DNA of 43,877 nucleotides from assembly GCA_028283145.1 (NCBI GenBank), contig JAPYNY010000011.1, positions 1 through 43,877 on the forward strand, read 5' to 3'. The position numbers were made by a program, and so were the translations under genes. This DNA is from Candidatus Hopanoidivorans cymbastelae. GTDB lineage: Bacteria; Actinomycetota; Acidimicrobiia; Acidimicrobiales; Hopanoidiivorantaceae. The notes beneath the pieces were generated by a model that had not been told where the DNA came from, did no database searches, and saw only the letters and a list, made by a program, of their open reading frames with translations. This document shows positions 25,391 to 33,896 of the stretch, in pieces (within the stretch, counting starts at the first letter, position 1; every line of letters starts with the position of its first letter).

Positions 25391-27109
25391 TCAAACCCCA
25401 AGGGGCTGACTTTCCTGCCCGAAGAGACGAGGCGCCCTGGCACGAGAACGCTCCTTGGCAGCTTGCATGAAGGCTGTGAACAGAGGGGCCGGCTTGTTGA
25501 GACGGCTTTTGAATTCAGGATGAGCCTGGGTGCCCACCCAATAAGGATGCCCCCGCAACTCGATGAACTCAACCAGCTTGCCATCGGGCGAAACTCCCGA
25601 AGCGATAAAATCCCCATCGTCAAGGTGAGCAGCATAGCACTCCGTGGTCAACTCATAGCGATGGCGGTGTCGCTCTGAAACTTCTGTGACCCCGTAAGCT
25701 GTAGCCACCGCCGACCCCTCCAGCAGCACTGCTGGATATGCGCCCAGCCGCATTGTCCCGCCCAAGTTTTTTAGATCTCGCTGGTCGTGCATGAGGTCGA
25801 TAATCGGCAGCGTCGTCTGAGGATGCAGTTCGGTGGAAGAAGCGGCCTGAAGCTGCAGTTGGTTGCGAGCATACTCGATGGTCATGGCTTGCATGCCCAG
25901 GCACAAGCCCAAGCAAGGAATCTCATAAACACGAGTGAAATGGGCGGCGTTGGTCTTTCCTTCTATACCTCTCGGCCCGAAACCCCCGGGCAAGACAATG
26001 CCATCAAAATCAGGCAGGGAAGGGGTGTGGGAATTGACCCCTGTAACAGCCTGGTGCATTAGCTCGCCCGACGGCAACACCAGCTCGGCATCCACCCACT
26101 CCAACTCCAAACCCACCCCGCACTGGGCTGCACTATGGCTGAGAGCTTCGGCCACCGAAAGATAGGCGTCATGCAAGCGCACATACTTGCCCACGATGGC
26201 AATCCGCGTGGTTTCCTGCGGGTCTTTCAAACTGCTCAGGGCCTGCTTCCACGCCGTCAAGTCGGGCCTCCCTTCAAGCCCCAGTCGCTGGCAGACCACC
26301 CGATCCAACCCCTCCTCGTGAAAGACCAGCGGGATTTCATAGATGCTTTCGACATCAGGGGCATTGGCCACCGCCGATGCCGAAACGTCACAGAAGTTTG
26401 AAATCTTCAGCTTGAGGTCTTCAGGCAGCGGGCGGTCGCTGCGACACACGATGGCATCGGGCTGGACACCGCTGCTGCGTAGCACGGTCACCGAATGCTG
26501 GGTGGGTTTGGTTTTTTGCTCGCCTGTCGGCCCCATGTAAGGCACGAAAGTCACGTGCACAAAGCTCACATTGTCTCGCCCCACCTCCAGGCGAAACTGG
26601 CGAATGGCTTCCAAGAACGGCAAAATCTCAATGTCGCCTACAGTTCCGCCGACTTCTGTAATCACCACGTCTATATCATCGGTAGCCAGCCGGCGGATAC
26701 GCCTTTTGATCTCATTAGTGATGTGGGGAATGACCTGCACGGTCTTGCCCAGAAAATCCCCCCGCCTCTCGGCTGCCAAGACCTCAAAATAAATGGAGCC
26801 TGTGGTGGCGTTGGAATTCTTGGTCAGGTGCTCGTCAATAAAGCGCTCGTAGTGCCCCAGATCCAAATCGGTCTCGCCTCCGTCTTCGGTAACGAATACC
26901 TCGCCGTGCTCAAACGGGTTCAAAGTGCCCGGATCTATATTGATGTAGGGGTCCAGCTTGAGCATCGTCACGGAAATCCCCCGCGCCTTCAGCAATCGCC
27001 CCAAGGAGGCAGCCGTCAGGCCCTTGCCGAGGGAACTGGAAACTCCCCCCGTCACAAAGATGAACTTCACATCCCGGCTTTTGCCGTCTCGGTCAGCAGA
27101 GACCTTCAC
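25391..27109 (-). CDS. pyrG: CTP synthase
   Basis: ATP- and glutamine-dependent amination of UTP to CTP. The synthetase domain begins KFIFVTGGVSSSLGKG, then KLDPYINIDPGTLNPFEHGEV. The class I glutaminase domain has its nucleophile Cys403 (GLCLGMQ) and the His530/Glu532 pair (HPEF). 572 residues. The start shown is a GTG; a second GTG 13 codons downstream would give the shorter N-terminus usual in the family. The upstream GTG is favoured by a TAAGAT hexamer 8 nt before it, as for scpA and nadK. CTP also serves the cmk/plsC lipid branch. Confidence 0.96.
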   Translation of the reverse strand: MKVSADRDGKSRDVKFIFVTGGVSSSLGKGLTAASLGRLLKARGISVTMLKLDPYINIDPGTLNPFEHGEVFVTEDGGETDLDLGHYERFIDEHLTKNSNATTGSIYFEVLAAERRGDFLGKTVQVIPHITNEIKRRIRRLATDDIDVVITEVGGTVGDIEILPFLEAIRQFRLEVGRDNVSFVHVTFVPYMGPTGEQKTKPTQHSVTVLRSSGVQPDAIVCRSDRPLPEDLKLKISNFCDVSASAVANAPDVESIYEIPLVFHEEGLDRVVCQRLGLEGRPDLTAWKQALSSLKDPQETTRIAIVGKYVRLHDAYLSVAEALSHSAAQCGVGLELEWVDAELVLPSGELMHQAVTGVNSHTPSLPDFDGIVLPGGFGPRGIEGKTNAAHFTRVYEIPCLGLCLGMQAMTIEYARNQLQLQAASSTELHPQTTLPIIDLMHDQRDLKNLGGTMRLGAYPAVLLEGSAVATAYGVTEVSERHRHRYELTTECYAAHLDDGDFIASGVSPDGKLVEFIELRGHPYWVGTQAHPEFKSRLNKPAPLFTAFMQAAKERSRARAPRLFGQESQPLGV

Positions 27110-27117
27110 GGGATTTC

Positions 27118-27157
27118 ATCTTAGCTTGTAAGTTTTGAGTTGCTTCAATCTTGGCGG
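27118..27157 (-). promoter_or_regulatory. Candidate leaderless promoter of pyrG with CGCCAA element
   Basis: CCGCCAA (complement of 27151-27157) is followed after 27 nt by TAAGAT (complement of 27118-27123) and then 8 nt to the GTG start. The spacing is about one helical turn longer than at scpA and nadK. TAAGATGAAAT is shared exactly with the region upstream of fbaB. Confidence 0.4.
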
Positions 27158-27174
27158 ATTTGTCAATGGCACAT

Positions 27175-28896
27175 TTACTGGCGTATTGTGGGAGTGGTAT
27201 GCGCACACTGCTCCAGCAACTCACGGGCATGCTCCAAGGCTGTCTGGCTGTCGGGGAAACCTGACAGCATGCGCGCTATCTCCTCTTGCCTGGCTCCGCC
27301 TTGCACTTTGCAGACGCTGACGTCCGATGGCAAGTCGGATGCTTCGCCTGGCGTGGTTTTGAGCACTCTGAAATGCTGATTGGCGAAAGCGGCCACTTGG
27401 GGCAGGTGGGTAATCACAATCACCTGTCTGGTGCTGGACATCTGAGCTAACGCCTCCCCCACGCTCAGCGCGGCAGTACCTCCCACGCCTGCATCCACTT
27501 CATCAAAAATGACTGTTGCCGGGGCGCTGTGGCAGACCAGCTGCAAGGCCAAAGTCACCCTGGAGAGCTCGCCGCCCGCAGCCACTTTGCGCAGCGAGAC
27601 CGGAGCCACCTCAGGATTGGCCGAAAACAAAAACTCCACTTCGCCTTTTTCCCCAACCACTACCTCAAAGCGACACCGGGGCAGGGCCAACTCGGCCAAG
27701 CGGGACTGGATCTCAGCACCCAGTTTCTTGGCTGCGACTTGGCGGGCCTGCTTGATTTCATCGGCTAGCTGCTGCTGTGTGGCTGTGGTGCTTGCGATTT
27801 CAGCTAGCACTTGGGTGCGGGTTTGCTCTACCGACTCCAACTCCGCCAACTCGTTTTGAGCTGTGCGGGCAAAAGCCATGACTTCTTCCAGGGTGTGGCC
27901 ATATTTTCGGCGCAGCTCAACCAGTAGATTCCGTCTGGCTACGATTTGCTCCAGGCGCTGCGGGTCGGCTTCCAAGGTGTCTGCGTGGTGGCGCAACTCT
28001 TCTGCCAGATCGGCCAGTTCGCTGTGGAGTTGTTGGAGGCGATTGGCTGGCTTGGTCAGCGATTCAAAACGCTGCAGCAGGGAGTTGGCTTCAATCAGCG
28101 CCGTTGAGGCTTCGCCGTCTCCGCCCAAGATATAGGCTGCTTGCTTGGTGGCTTCTATGCTCTCGGCTGCCTCAGCCAACAACTTCTCCTCGGCTTCCAG
28201 ATAGGTCTCTTCGTCTGGGTCGTTCAACTGGGCTTGTGCGATTTCAGCTATCTGATGGCGCAACATGTCAATGGAACGCTGCCTAGCCTGCTCGTCGCCC
28301 CCTAGCTGAGCCAGGCGTTCTGACAACTGAGCCAACTTCCGCCTGGCTTGACGCCATGGAGCGGTGTCTATATTGCCGTAGCTGTCTAGGGCGTCTCGTT
28401 GAGCTGCGGGACGCAGCAGCGACTGATGCAGGTGCTGCCCGTGCAAGTCAATGAGGTGAGACGTAGTTTCTGTGAGAGCTTTGGCGGCGGCCAATTGGTT
28501 GTTGATGTAGGCTCTGGGGCGGCCCTTGGCTGAAATCACCCGTCTGACGATGAGTTCGGTTTCGTTGGGGGCCATTTCGTCACTTCCGTCCGCTGTGTCA
28601 CCCCTACCCGCTTCACTGACCACGTCTGCGCCTGCATCTCCCCCATTTATGTCCGTGCCGCTCATACCCACGTCAAAGCCACTGCCCACAAAAAACCTGC
28701 CCTCCACTTCGGCTTCCTCGCTCCAAGGCCCAACCAGCACGGCTTCCGCTTTACCGCCCAGCAGCAATGCCACTGCTTGGGTGATGAGAGTTTTGCCAGC
28801 CCCGGTCTCCCCCGTCAAAACCGTCATCTGGTTGTCCAGCTGGACGCTCAACTCCCGGATGATTCCCAAGTTGCGAACCGCGATTTCAGCCAGCAT
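27175..28896 (-). CDS. recN: DNA repair protein RecN
   Basis: SMC-like ATPase acting early in double-strand-break repair. Walker A GETGAGKT at 29-36. A long coiled-coil middle (about 180-400, many Glu/Ala/Leu heptads) separates it from the ABC signature region GGELSRVTLALQL, the Walker B VIFDEVDAGVGG and the D-loop/H-loop ending QVIVITHLPQVAAFA. 573 residues, typical. An acidic Gly/Ser/Asp-rich insert around residues 73-105 is unusual. The gene follows nadK after a 152-base spacer with short repeats, and precedes pyrG by 65 bases, as in other Actinomycetota. Confidence 0.95.
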   Translation of the reverse strand: MLAEIAVRNLGIIRELSVQLDNQMTVLTGETGAGKTLITQAVALLLGGKAEAVLVGPWSEEAEVEGRFFVGSGFDVGMSGTDINGGDAGADVVSEAGRGDTADGSDEMAPNETELIVRRVISAKGRPRAYINNQLAAAKALTETTSHLIDLHGQHLHQSLLRPAAQRDALDSYGNIDTAPWRQARRKLAQLSERLAQLGGDEQARQRSIDMLRHQIAEIAQAQLNDPDEETYLEAEEKLLAEAAESIEATKQAAYILGGDGEASTALIEANSLLQRFESLTKPANRLQQLHSELADLAEELRHHADTLEADPQRLEQIVARRNLLVELRRKYGHTLEEVMAFARTAQNELAELESVEQTRTQVLAEIASTTATQQQLADEIKQARQVAAKKLGAEIQSRLAELALPRCRFEVVVGEKGEVEFLFSANPEVAPVSLRKVAAGGELSRVTLALQLVCHSAPATVIFDEVDAGVGGTAALSVGEALAQMSSTRQVIVITHLPQVAAFANQHFRVLKTTPGEASDLPSDVSVCKVQGGARQEEIARMLSGFPDSQTALEHARELLEQCAHTTPTIRQ

Positions 28897-28908
28897 ACGA
28901 ATACCTTA

Positions 28909-29052
28909 TGTCTTGTTGATGATCTGTCTTGTTGATGCAGCTTATTGACCGCCTGTTGCACCAGCCTGTTGCACCAGCCCAGTCAAGCTTGTCGCCCACA
29001 CCAGCTAGACGCGCCAACCCACTTTTCCCACCATTTGCGCCACACCAGCTAG
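28909..29052. repeat. Three pairs of short direct repeats between recN and nadK
   Basis: TGTCTTGTTGATG occurs at 28909-28921 and 28925-28937. CCTGTTGCACCAG occurs twice back to back at 28952-28964 and 28965-28977. CACACCAGCTAG occurs at 28997-29008 and 29041-29052, the last overlapping the nadK stop. No gene is convincing here. Probably slippage products. Confidence 0.75.
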
Positions 29053-29930
29053 CCGTCATAGCTGCTGCCCAGGCGGTCATTCAAGTCAAACTTCTGCTTC
29101 AGCACTTCAAAAAACAAGCGCTCAGAGAAAGCAACCAGCCGCGCCGGGTGAGCCGAACGCCTGCAGATGAGGCTGTCTCCGGGATAAAGGTCGGGCTGGC
29201 GTCTCCCGTCTGTGGCTGTTTGGGCTATGCGGTTGGGCAAAACTTCCAGGCGGATGGTGGCATCTGGCGGCAGGATGAGCGGTCGGTCAAAGATCATGTG
29301 GGGCGATACAGGGGTGAACAGGATGGCTTCGTTGGAAGGTGCCACAATCGGCCCGCGCGCGCTCATCGAGTAGGCGGTGGAGCCAGTGGGCGTGGCTATG
29401 ATGATGCCGTCGGCCACGTAAGTGGTGAAGAATTCCCCATCCACCCACACGCTTAGCTGGACGGTGTGGCCGCTTTGCTGCTTTTCCAGCACGGCTTCGT
29501 TGAGCACATCGCCCAGCTTGGCTTTGGTGCCGTCGGCTCGCTCCAAGACCACCGACAGCCTCATGCGCTCCTGTAAGGCATAGTTGCCGCTTTGGATTTT
29601 TTCCAGCGCGCCCAGGGCCTCTTCAGATTCCACTTCGGTGAGATAGCCCAGCCTGCCGTAGTTGACACCCAACACAGGCACATCAGCATCTCCGACCAGC
29701 AGCACCGACCTCAGCATGCAGCCGTCTCCCCCCAAGCTGACTGCTAAATCCACATCGGCCAGGTTGTTGATTTCCAGGTCGGCGGACTCAGGGTGCTCAG
29801 CTAGGTTCAGGGTGTCCACCTCAACGCCTTGGCTGTGGAACCACTGGCTGATTTGTTCGGCGCTGCCTTGGGCAGCCTCCTGCAGAGGATGGACTATGAG
29901 CAGAGCTTTTCTCAGGTCTATCTGGGGCAC
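29049..29930 (-). CDS. nadK: NAD kinase
   Basis: Phosphorylates NAD to NADP. The phosphate-binding signature GGDG is at 67-70 (followed by CMLR rather than the usual T-L-R), then GVNYGRLGYLTE, and the second signature YVADGIIIATPTGSTAYSMSARGPIV, which binds NAD. 293 residues. Start is GTG with no ribosome binding site; TAATCT lies 7 nt upstream, consistent with a leaderless transcript. In most Actinomycetota the gene follows tlyA directly; here an island of about 7.7 kb intervenes, so nadK must rely on the promoter in the 75 bases before hicB. Confidence 0.95.
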   Translation of the reverse strand: MPQIDLRKALLIVHPLQEAAQGSAEQISQWFHSQGVEVDTLNLAEHPESADLEINNLADVDLAVSLGGDGCMLRSVLLVGDADVPVLGVNYGRLGYLTEVESEEALGALEKIQSGNYALQERMRLSVVLERADGTKAKLGDVLNEAVLEKQQSGHTVQLSVWVDGEFFTTYVADGIIIATPTGSTAYSMSARGPIVAPSNEAILFTPVSPHMIFDRPLILPPDATIRLEVLPNRIAQTATDGRRQPDLYPGDSLICRRSAHPARLVAFSERLFFEVLKQKFDLNDRLGSSYDG

Positions 29931-29937
29931 AAAGCTA

Positions 29938-29966
29938 AGATTACATTGAGGTATTGAATTTTGGCG
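29938..29966 (-). promoter_or_regulatory. Candidate leaderless promoter of nadK with CGCCAA element
   Basis: CGCCAA (complement of 29961-29966), 17 nt, TAATCT (complement of 29938-29943), 7 nt, GTG start. The same block lies in the divergent nadK/hicB spacer, so hicB more likely starts downstream of it than at the TTG at 29961. Confidence 0.4.
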
Positions 29967-30005
29967 GGGATCGGCTGGTGGGAAGAAAATTTAGAGTGTG
30001 GTACA

Positions 30006-30515
30006 ATGCAAGAAGAAAGGCAAAGCTCTAGCATGCTACTTGATTCTGTTGTCAGTGAAATAACTAAGCCAGTCAAAGGTTATGTGGCGCAAATCCCACG
30101 GATACGTGGGTGCTGGGGAGAAGGGCGAACTCCTGAGAAGGCACAACAAGCAGCTAAGGAGAAAGCTGTTCAGATGCTGACTGAAACCCAAGCTGAAGAG
30201 GTCATTACCCAGATGGGCAAGTCACATATAGTAGAAATACAACCCGAAAATCACTCTGAAGTTTTGTCTGCGGTCATCACTGAAGAATTAGAGGGGCAAA
30301 AGGTTGTCGGTTATTTCTGTGAAGTGCCTGCCATAGATGGGTGTTTTTCCTGTGGCGACAGCTGGGGTGAATCAATAGCGAACATCAAAGAATCCGCAGA
30401 ACTTGCCTTTGACAATCCTCAAACCTCGATTTTCCACCCGATGGGAAAAGCGCACATTGAGCCAATTCACATCCCAGAACTTCAAATAGCTTCCACCACG
30501 GCACTGGCCAGTTGA
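30006..30515 (+). CDS. hicB: HicB-type antitoxin with duplicated HicB-like domain
   Basis: Partner of the hicA toxin that follows. The 169 residues contain two HicB-like halves: YVAQIPRIRGCWGEGRTPEKA (about 26-46) and VGYFCEVPAIDGCFSCGDSWGES (about 101-123). Each is followed by a similar short motif, MGKSHIVEI (70-78) and MGKAHIEPI (146-154). That indicates an internal tandem duplication, whereas typical HicB has one such domain plus a DNA-binding module, which I do not see. Order hicB then hicA with a 4-nt overlap (TTGA). Starts at 30006 (ATG) or 30033 (ATG, AGAAAGG 12 nt upstream) are both possible. First gene of the island. Confidence 0.8.
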   Translation: MQEERQSSSMLLDSVVSEITKPVKGYVAQIPRIRGCWGEGRTPEKAQQAAKEKAVQMLTETQAEEVITQMGKSHIVEIQPENHSEVLSAVITEELEGQKVVGYFCEVPAIDGCFSCGDSWGESIANIKESAELAFDNPQTSIFHPMGKAHIEPIHIPELQIASTTALAS

Positions 30516-30718
30516 AAGCTATAAGTGGTAAACATCTCGCTAGCATAGCCCGCAAAAGGGGGTGGAAATTTGGCGGAGCAAGGGGTAGCCACCACAAATA
30601 TATAAGCCCCGATGGGAAAACTGTTGTTCATATCCCAATCCACGGGAATAAAGACCTCAGAAAGGGAACACAGTCCGCTCTGATGAAGCAGATGGGGCTT
30701 GAAGACAAAGACCTCTAA
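30512..30718 (+). CDS. hicA: HicA-type mRNA interferase toxin
   Basis: A 68-residue double-stranded-RNA-binding-fold ribonuclease that cleaves mRNA. It starts with ISGKHLASIARKRGW and has GARGSHHKY at 22-30, the catalytic-His loop, then a DGKTVVHIPIHGNKDLRKGT strand-helix segment typical of HicA. It begins at a TTG overlapping the antitoxin stop, so the toxin is translated only if the antitoxin is. Complete and apparently intact. Confidence 0.88.
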   Translation: MKAISGKHLASIARKRGWKFGGARGSHHKYISPDGKTVVHIPIHGNKDLRKGTQSALMKQMGLEDKDL

Positions 30719-31146
30719 AACGTCTGTTTTGAACTGCCTTAAGCCGAAGTCTTCAGGGGTAGGACAATCAGCAGAAAGCGTTAGCAGACTTGCCAAATCT
30801 AAGCCCTTCTGAGGCAATGCTCCAGGTTGGTAAGGTTTAGGAGCTATTGTTTATTGCCTGCGTTAAACAAAAGTATTTGTCTAACGTACTTTGCTGGAAA
30901 CGTCAAACAAAGCAACTTTTTTGCCCCAGACTCCGTAGCCTTGACTGGTTTCTTTCCTAGTTACGTGAGCTTGGGCGCAGGCTATGCCCCGCTGCATGGG
31001 CCACCCGGCCAAAATCCCAGTTGATTGGATGCTGTCACAACCCACCTCAAATGTTTGGCTCATGAAGCTAAGATGGCATTTGCGATATGGGCTTTGGCGC
31101 ACGCTGATTCTCTGTCTGCCCAGCTATCTTGCTAACGGAGCCAACT
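30719..31146. other. 428-base interval without a convincing gene
   Basis: Between hicA and the McrB-like gene I see only short frames without translation signals or family resemblance. The one structured element is the set of CGTYAAACAAA half-sites at 30861-30911. ACGGAG at 31134-31139 ends 7 nt before the McrB ATG and is its ribosome binding site. Confidence 0.5.
30861..30911. promoter_or_regulatory. Operator-like triple half-site CGTYAAACAAA
   Basis: CGTTAAACAAA at 30861-30871 faces TTTGTCTAACG at 30876-30886 (its inverse with one mismatch, 4-nt spacer). A third direct copy, CGTCAAACAAA, sits at 30901-30911, exactly 40 bases from the first. No T tract follows the palindrome, so it is not a terminator. 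It may bind a regulator of the restriction genes. Confidence 0.45.
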
Positions 31147-32550
31147 ATGACACAAACACCTAACTTCAACTGGATACCCTGTTATGAACAATTTGCCCAA
31201 GAGTTACTGACCTACAAGAATAGGCGCCCCGAGCTGCTGCAAAAGATCTATGGAGCGTTGGGGGACGACGATGCCAAAAACTTTCATGACAGGAAGTCTC
31301 CAGATGGTGAGCGGCTCCCTCTGGAAGACATTGACCCATTTTCTGTTTTTGCCTTGTTCAATCGCCCTGTAAGCAAAATGAAAAAGCGCGCTATAGCTCT
31401 GTCACTTTCACGTGCGTTTGGAGTCGTGGCACCAGCAGACCTTGGTTTTGATGGCTTGCCCACAGCTCCAACATTTCGATCATACTTTTACCCCTTTGAA
31501 TATGAACGCAATCCAGAGGACATTGATACGCTGTGGAACTTACTTGAAATAGCTGATAAATGTGTCAACGCCAATTTTCTCAACCCAGAATCAAGGGCAG
31601 AGTTTTGCAGAGCCTTTGATAATGCAAAAGATGTCAAATATGTTGCTGAAGTAAAGCTTTCAATGGCCTTGTATTGGGCTTTTCCCCAGTTCTTCCCGTC
31701 GCTTGACCAACATACACAAGCCTATCTGAAACCAAGTCTTGGTGTTGAAATTCCCAATAAATTTGATGGTTTTCAATACTTGGAATGGCGAGATGAGCTG
31801 GCTTTGCTTACGCAAGGCCCAGACCCGCTATTCATCGACTTCCCTGATTTAGCTTGGCAATCATGGCAACATAGAAAACCTAAAAAACGAGGCGGAAATC
31901 GCCCGGTTGGTCCGCCCATATACGACGTCAACTCAATTGTGAAAGACGGCTGCTTCTTGCCAGCGGAGAGGCTTCAGGACATCATAGACAGCTGGAATAT
32001 AAAGCAAAATTTGATTCTGCAAGGGCCGCCTGGCACCGGTAAAACATGGCTGGCGAAACGCGTAGCATACGCTTTGGTAGGCAACATTGACAGCGAAAAG
32101 ATCAAATCAGTCCAGTTCCATCCCAATATGTCTTATGAGGATTTTGTGCGTGGTTTCCGCCCCAACCAAGACGGCAGGCTTGAAGTGGTAAACGGGGTTT
32201 TCATGGAAGTTGCTGAAGCTGCTGCCATAGACCCAGATCACAAATACGTGGTTGTTATTGAAGAAATCAACCGTGGTAATCCAGCTATGATTTTCGGTGA
32301 ACTGCTAACTCTCATGGAGGCGGACAAGAGGAACGAGGCTAACGCCATTGAACTCACCTACTCAGACCAAGACGGGAACAAAAGTTTTTATGTGCCCCCT
32401 AACCTCTACATCATCGGGACAATGAACATAGCCTACACCTCCAGAAACAATGAACACTGGCGACGACCAAACAAAACAATGGTTCAAACAGGTCGCAGAA
32501 ACCGAAATATACCCCCTGCTAGAAGAATACTGGTACGACTCCCCTGTTGA
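31147..32550 (+). CDS. mcrB: McrB-like AAA+ restriction NTPase, truncated and frameshifted
   Basis: Motor subunit of a McrBC-type, modification-dependent restriction system. The first 240 residues are an unrecognised specificity-type domain. The AAA+ part has Walker A GPPGTGKT at 293-300, FHPNMSYEDFVRGFRP (McrB signature region) and Walker B VVVIEEINRGNPAMIFGELLTLME (368 onward), then NLYIIGTMNIA at 419-429. Intact relatives continue with A-D-R-S and L-R-R-R-F, the sensor/arginine-finger segment; here this is missing. After about 15 more codons the frame runs out of phase to an unrelated Arg-rich end, while the true C-terminal part appears in the next frame (32450-32623). The start is supported by ACGGAG. 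Probably inactive as a canonical McrB. Confidence 0.75.
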   Translation: MTQTPNFNWIPCYEQFAQELLTYKNRRPELLQKIYGALGDDDAKNFHDRKSPDGERLPLEDIDPFSVFALFNRPVSKMKKRAIALSLSRAFGVVAPADLGFDGLPTAPTFRSYFYPFEYERNPEDIDTLWNLLEIADKCVNANFLNPESRAEFCRAFDNAKDVKYVAEVKLSMALYWAFPQFFPSLDQHTQAYLKPSLGVEIPNKFDGFQYLEWRDELALLTQGPDPLFIDFPDLAWQSWQHRKPKKRGGNRPVGPPIYDVNSIVKDGCFLPAERLQDIIDSWNIKQNLILQGPPGTGKTWLAKRVAYALVGNIDSEKIKSVQFHPNMSYEDFVRGFRPNQDGRLEVVNGVFMEVAEAAAIDPDHKYVVVIEEINRGNPAMIFGELLTLMEADKRNEANAIELTYSDQDGNKSFYVPPNLYIIGTMNIAYTSRNNEHWRRPNKTMVQTGRRNRNIPPARRILVRLPC

Positions 32551-32623
32551 GTTGAAAGATGCTTGGCAGGCATTCACCAAGAGCTCAGAAGTTTTCCCTG
32601 ACAAATTCTTCAGCAGTCTATAA
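32450..32623 (+). pseudogene. Out-of-frame C-terminal remnant of the McrB-like gene
   Basis: In the +1 frame relative to the main frame a 57-residue stretch reads WFKQVAETEIYPLLEEYWYDSP and ends DKFFSSL before TAA. The I-x-P-L-L-E-E-Y pattern is the normal C-terminus of McrB-type NTPases. Roughly 60-70 residues between the GTMNIA motif and this segment are absent by comparison with the family, so a deletion plus frameshift is the simplest explanation. Confidence 0.7.
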
Positions 32624-32715
32624 AGACTGGCAGTTTGCAATGAGCGGTTTTGGAGACGGATTTGACAGCAGAACCTGGGACTGATTTAGCTCAGGATTCT
32701 GCTGAGGAAGCAGAA

Positions 32716-33858
32716 ATGGTGACAACGCCCACTGAGCGCATTCCTGTCAAAAATATATGGCTGCTTCTGCTCTACGCCTTCCCCTTCTGGCAGCAGGAGC
32801 GTTTGCTACCCGACGAAAACATGCGATGGGAAAACCCTCCTAACGAAATTTGCTTTTTGGTGGCAGAATTACTTGCCAATGAAGTGAGAAAGCGCCTGCG
32901 ACGGCAACTAAATCGCGATTATGTGCCCACCCAGGCTGTGCTGTCGCGGGTGCGGGGCCGTATTGACTTGGTTGCCACGGAATCCCGCCAGTTGATGCAG
33001 CAAGGGCGTATTGCCTGCCGTTATCACGATTTTGTTTTTGACACCCCTCGCAATAGATTTGTGAGGGCAGGACTGGAGAGATCGGCTGCTTTGTTGACGA
33101 CTTCCAACAGCCGGTATTCGTTGCAGGGCAGAACCAGTAAAAAATTCAAAATGCAGGCAACCAACCTTGCCAAGCGATGCAGCCAGTTGTCTAGGACAAT
33201 GCATGAAATGGGAGTTTTAGCACCTGCACCTGCCCCCAACTCGCCTGAAATAGGTAATTTTGGGCGCCATGATGCCACCGACCGCCCTATGGTTGAGTTG
33301 GCCAAGTTTGCCTTTGCGCTGGCACTGCCGACGGAAGAAGCCGGCAAGGTGCCTACGCCTAACATCAAAAAAGACGACCAGTGGCTACGGCGGCTGTTTG
33401 AGCAAGCTGTCTATGGATTTTTTGCCATTGATTCTGAGACACAGGGCTGGAAAGCTACTCATAGTGAGCAACTTTCTTGGCCAACTGAGGAAAACTTATC
33501 AGGTTTGACGCCTCTTTGGCCGGCAATGGAGACAGATATCACTCTTGTAAATCACGAGTTGGACAGGCGCATTGTGATTGACACCAAGTTCAAGCGCATT
33601 ACTGTGAATAATCAACACGGCCAACCTAAATTAAGAAGCACTGATCTGTATCAAATCTATACCTATGTCATGTCGCAGCGTGACGAACATCCAAATGCGG
33701 AAGGAGTTCTGCTCTATCCAGCCATTGAGGGCGAAGTTGATGAACATATCGTTATGCAGGGACACCGCTTCCGTGTCTTGACTGTGGATCTGGCGGCAGA
33801 CCCAGAAAAGATTTTGGAACAGCTTCGCCGCGTCGTCCGCAGGCCGAATCCTGCTTAA
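32716..33858 (+). CDS. mcrC: McrC-like restriction endonuclease subunit
   Basis: Nuclease partner of McrB. N-terminal IPVKNIWLLLLYAFPFW is typical of the 5-methylcytosine restriction subunit McrC. The PD-(D/E)xK site is METDITL (Asp274) and VIDTKFK (Asp289, Lys291), followed by LYQIYTYVM, the usual helix after the active site. 380 residues from the ATG at 32716, which has GAGGAA 6 nt upstream; a TTG 22 codons earlier is possible. The frame is fully open with all catalytic residues, in contrast to its McrB partner. Confidence 0.88.
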   Translation: MVTTPTERIPVKNIWLLLLYAFPFWQQERLLPDENMRWENPPNEICFLVAELLANEVRKRLRRQLNRDYVPTQAVLSRVRGRIDLVATESRQLMQQGRIACRYHDFVFDTPRNRFVRAGLERSAALLTTSNSRYSLQGRTSKKFKMQATNLAKRCSQLSRTMHEMGVLAPAPAPNSPEIGNFGRHDATDRPMVELAKFAFALALPTEEAGKVPTPNIKKDDQWLRRLFEQAVYGFFAIDSETQGWKATHSEQLSWPTEENLSGLTPLWPAMETDITLVNHELDRRIVIDTKFKRITVNNQHGQPKLRSTDLYQIYTYVMSQRDEHPNAEGVLLYPAIEGEVDEHIVMQGHRFRVLTVDLAADPEKILEQLRRVVRRPNPA

Positions 33859-33896
33859 TCAACCACTGCGACAGCTAGCCAACCTAACCTTGCATA

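Noticed and set aside
26495..27124. Plus-strand frame of 209 codons opposite pyrG
   Set aside because: Shadow of the CTP synthase N-terminal domain.
28886..29080. Minus-strand frame of 64 codons between recN and nadK
   Set aside because: Made mostly of the short direct repeats, overlaps both neighbours, and has no translation signal.
30827..31102. Small frames on both strands between hicA and mcrB
   Set aside because: No ribosome binding sites, no conserved motif, and they overlap each other and the operator-like repeats.
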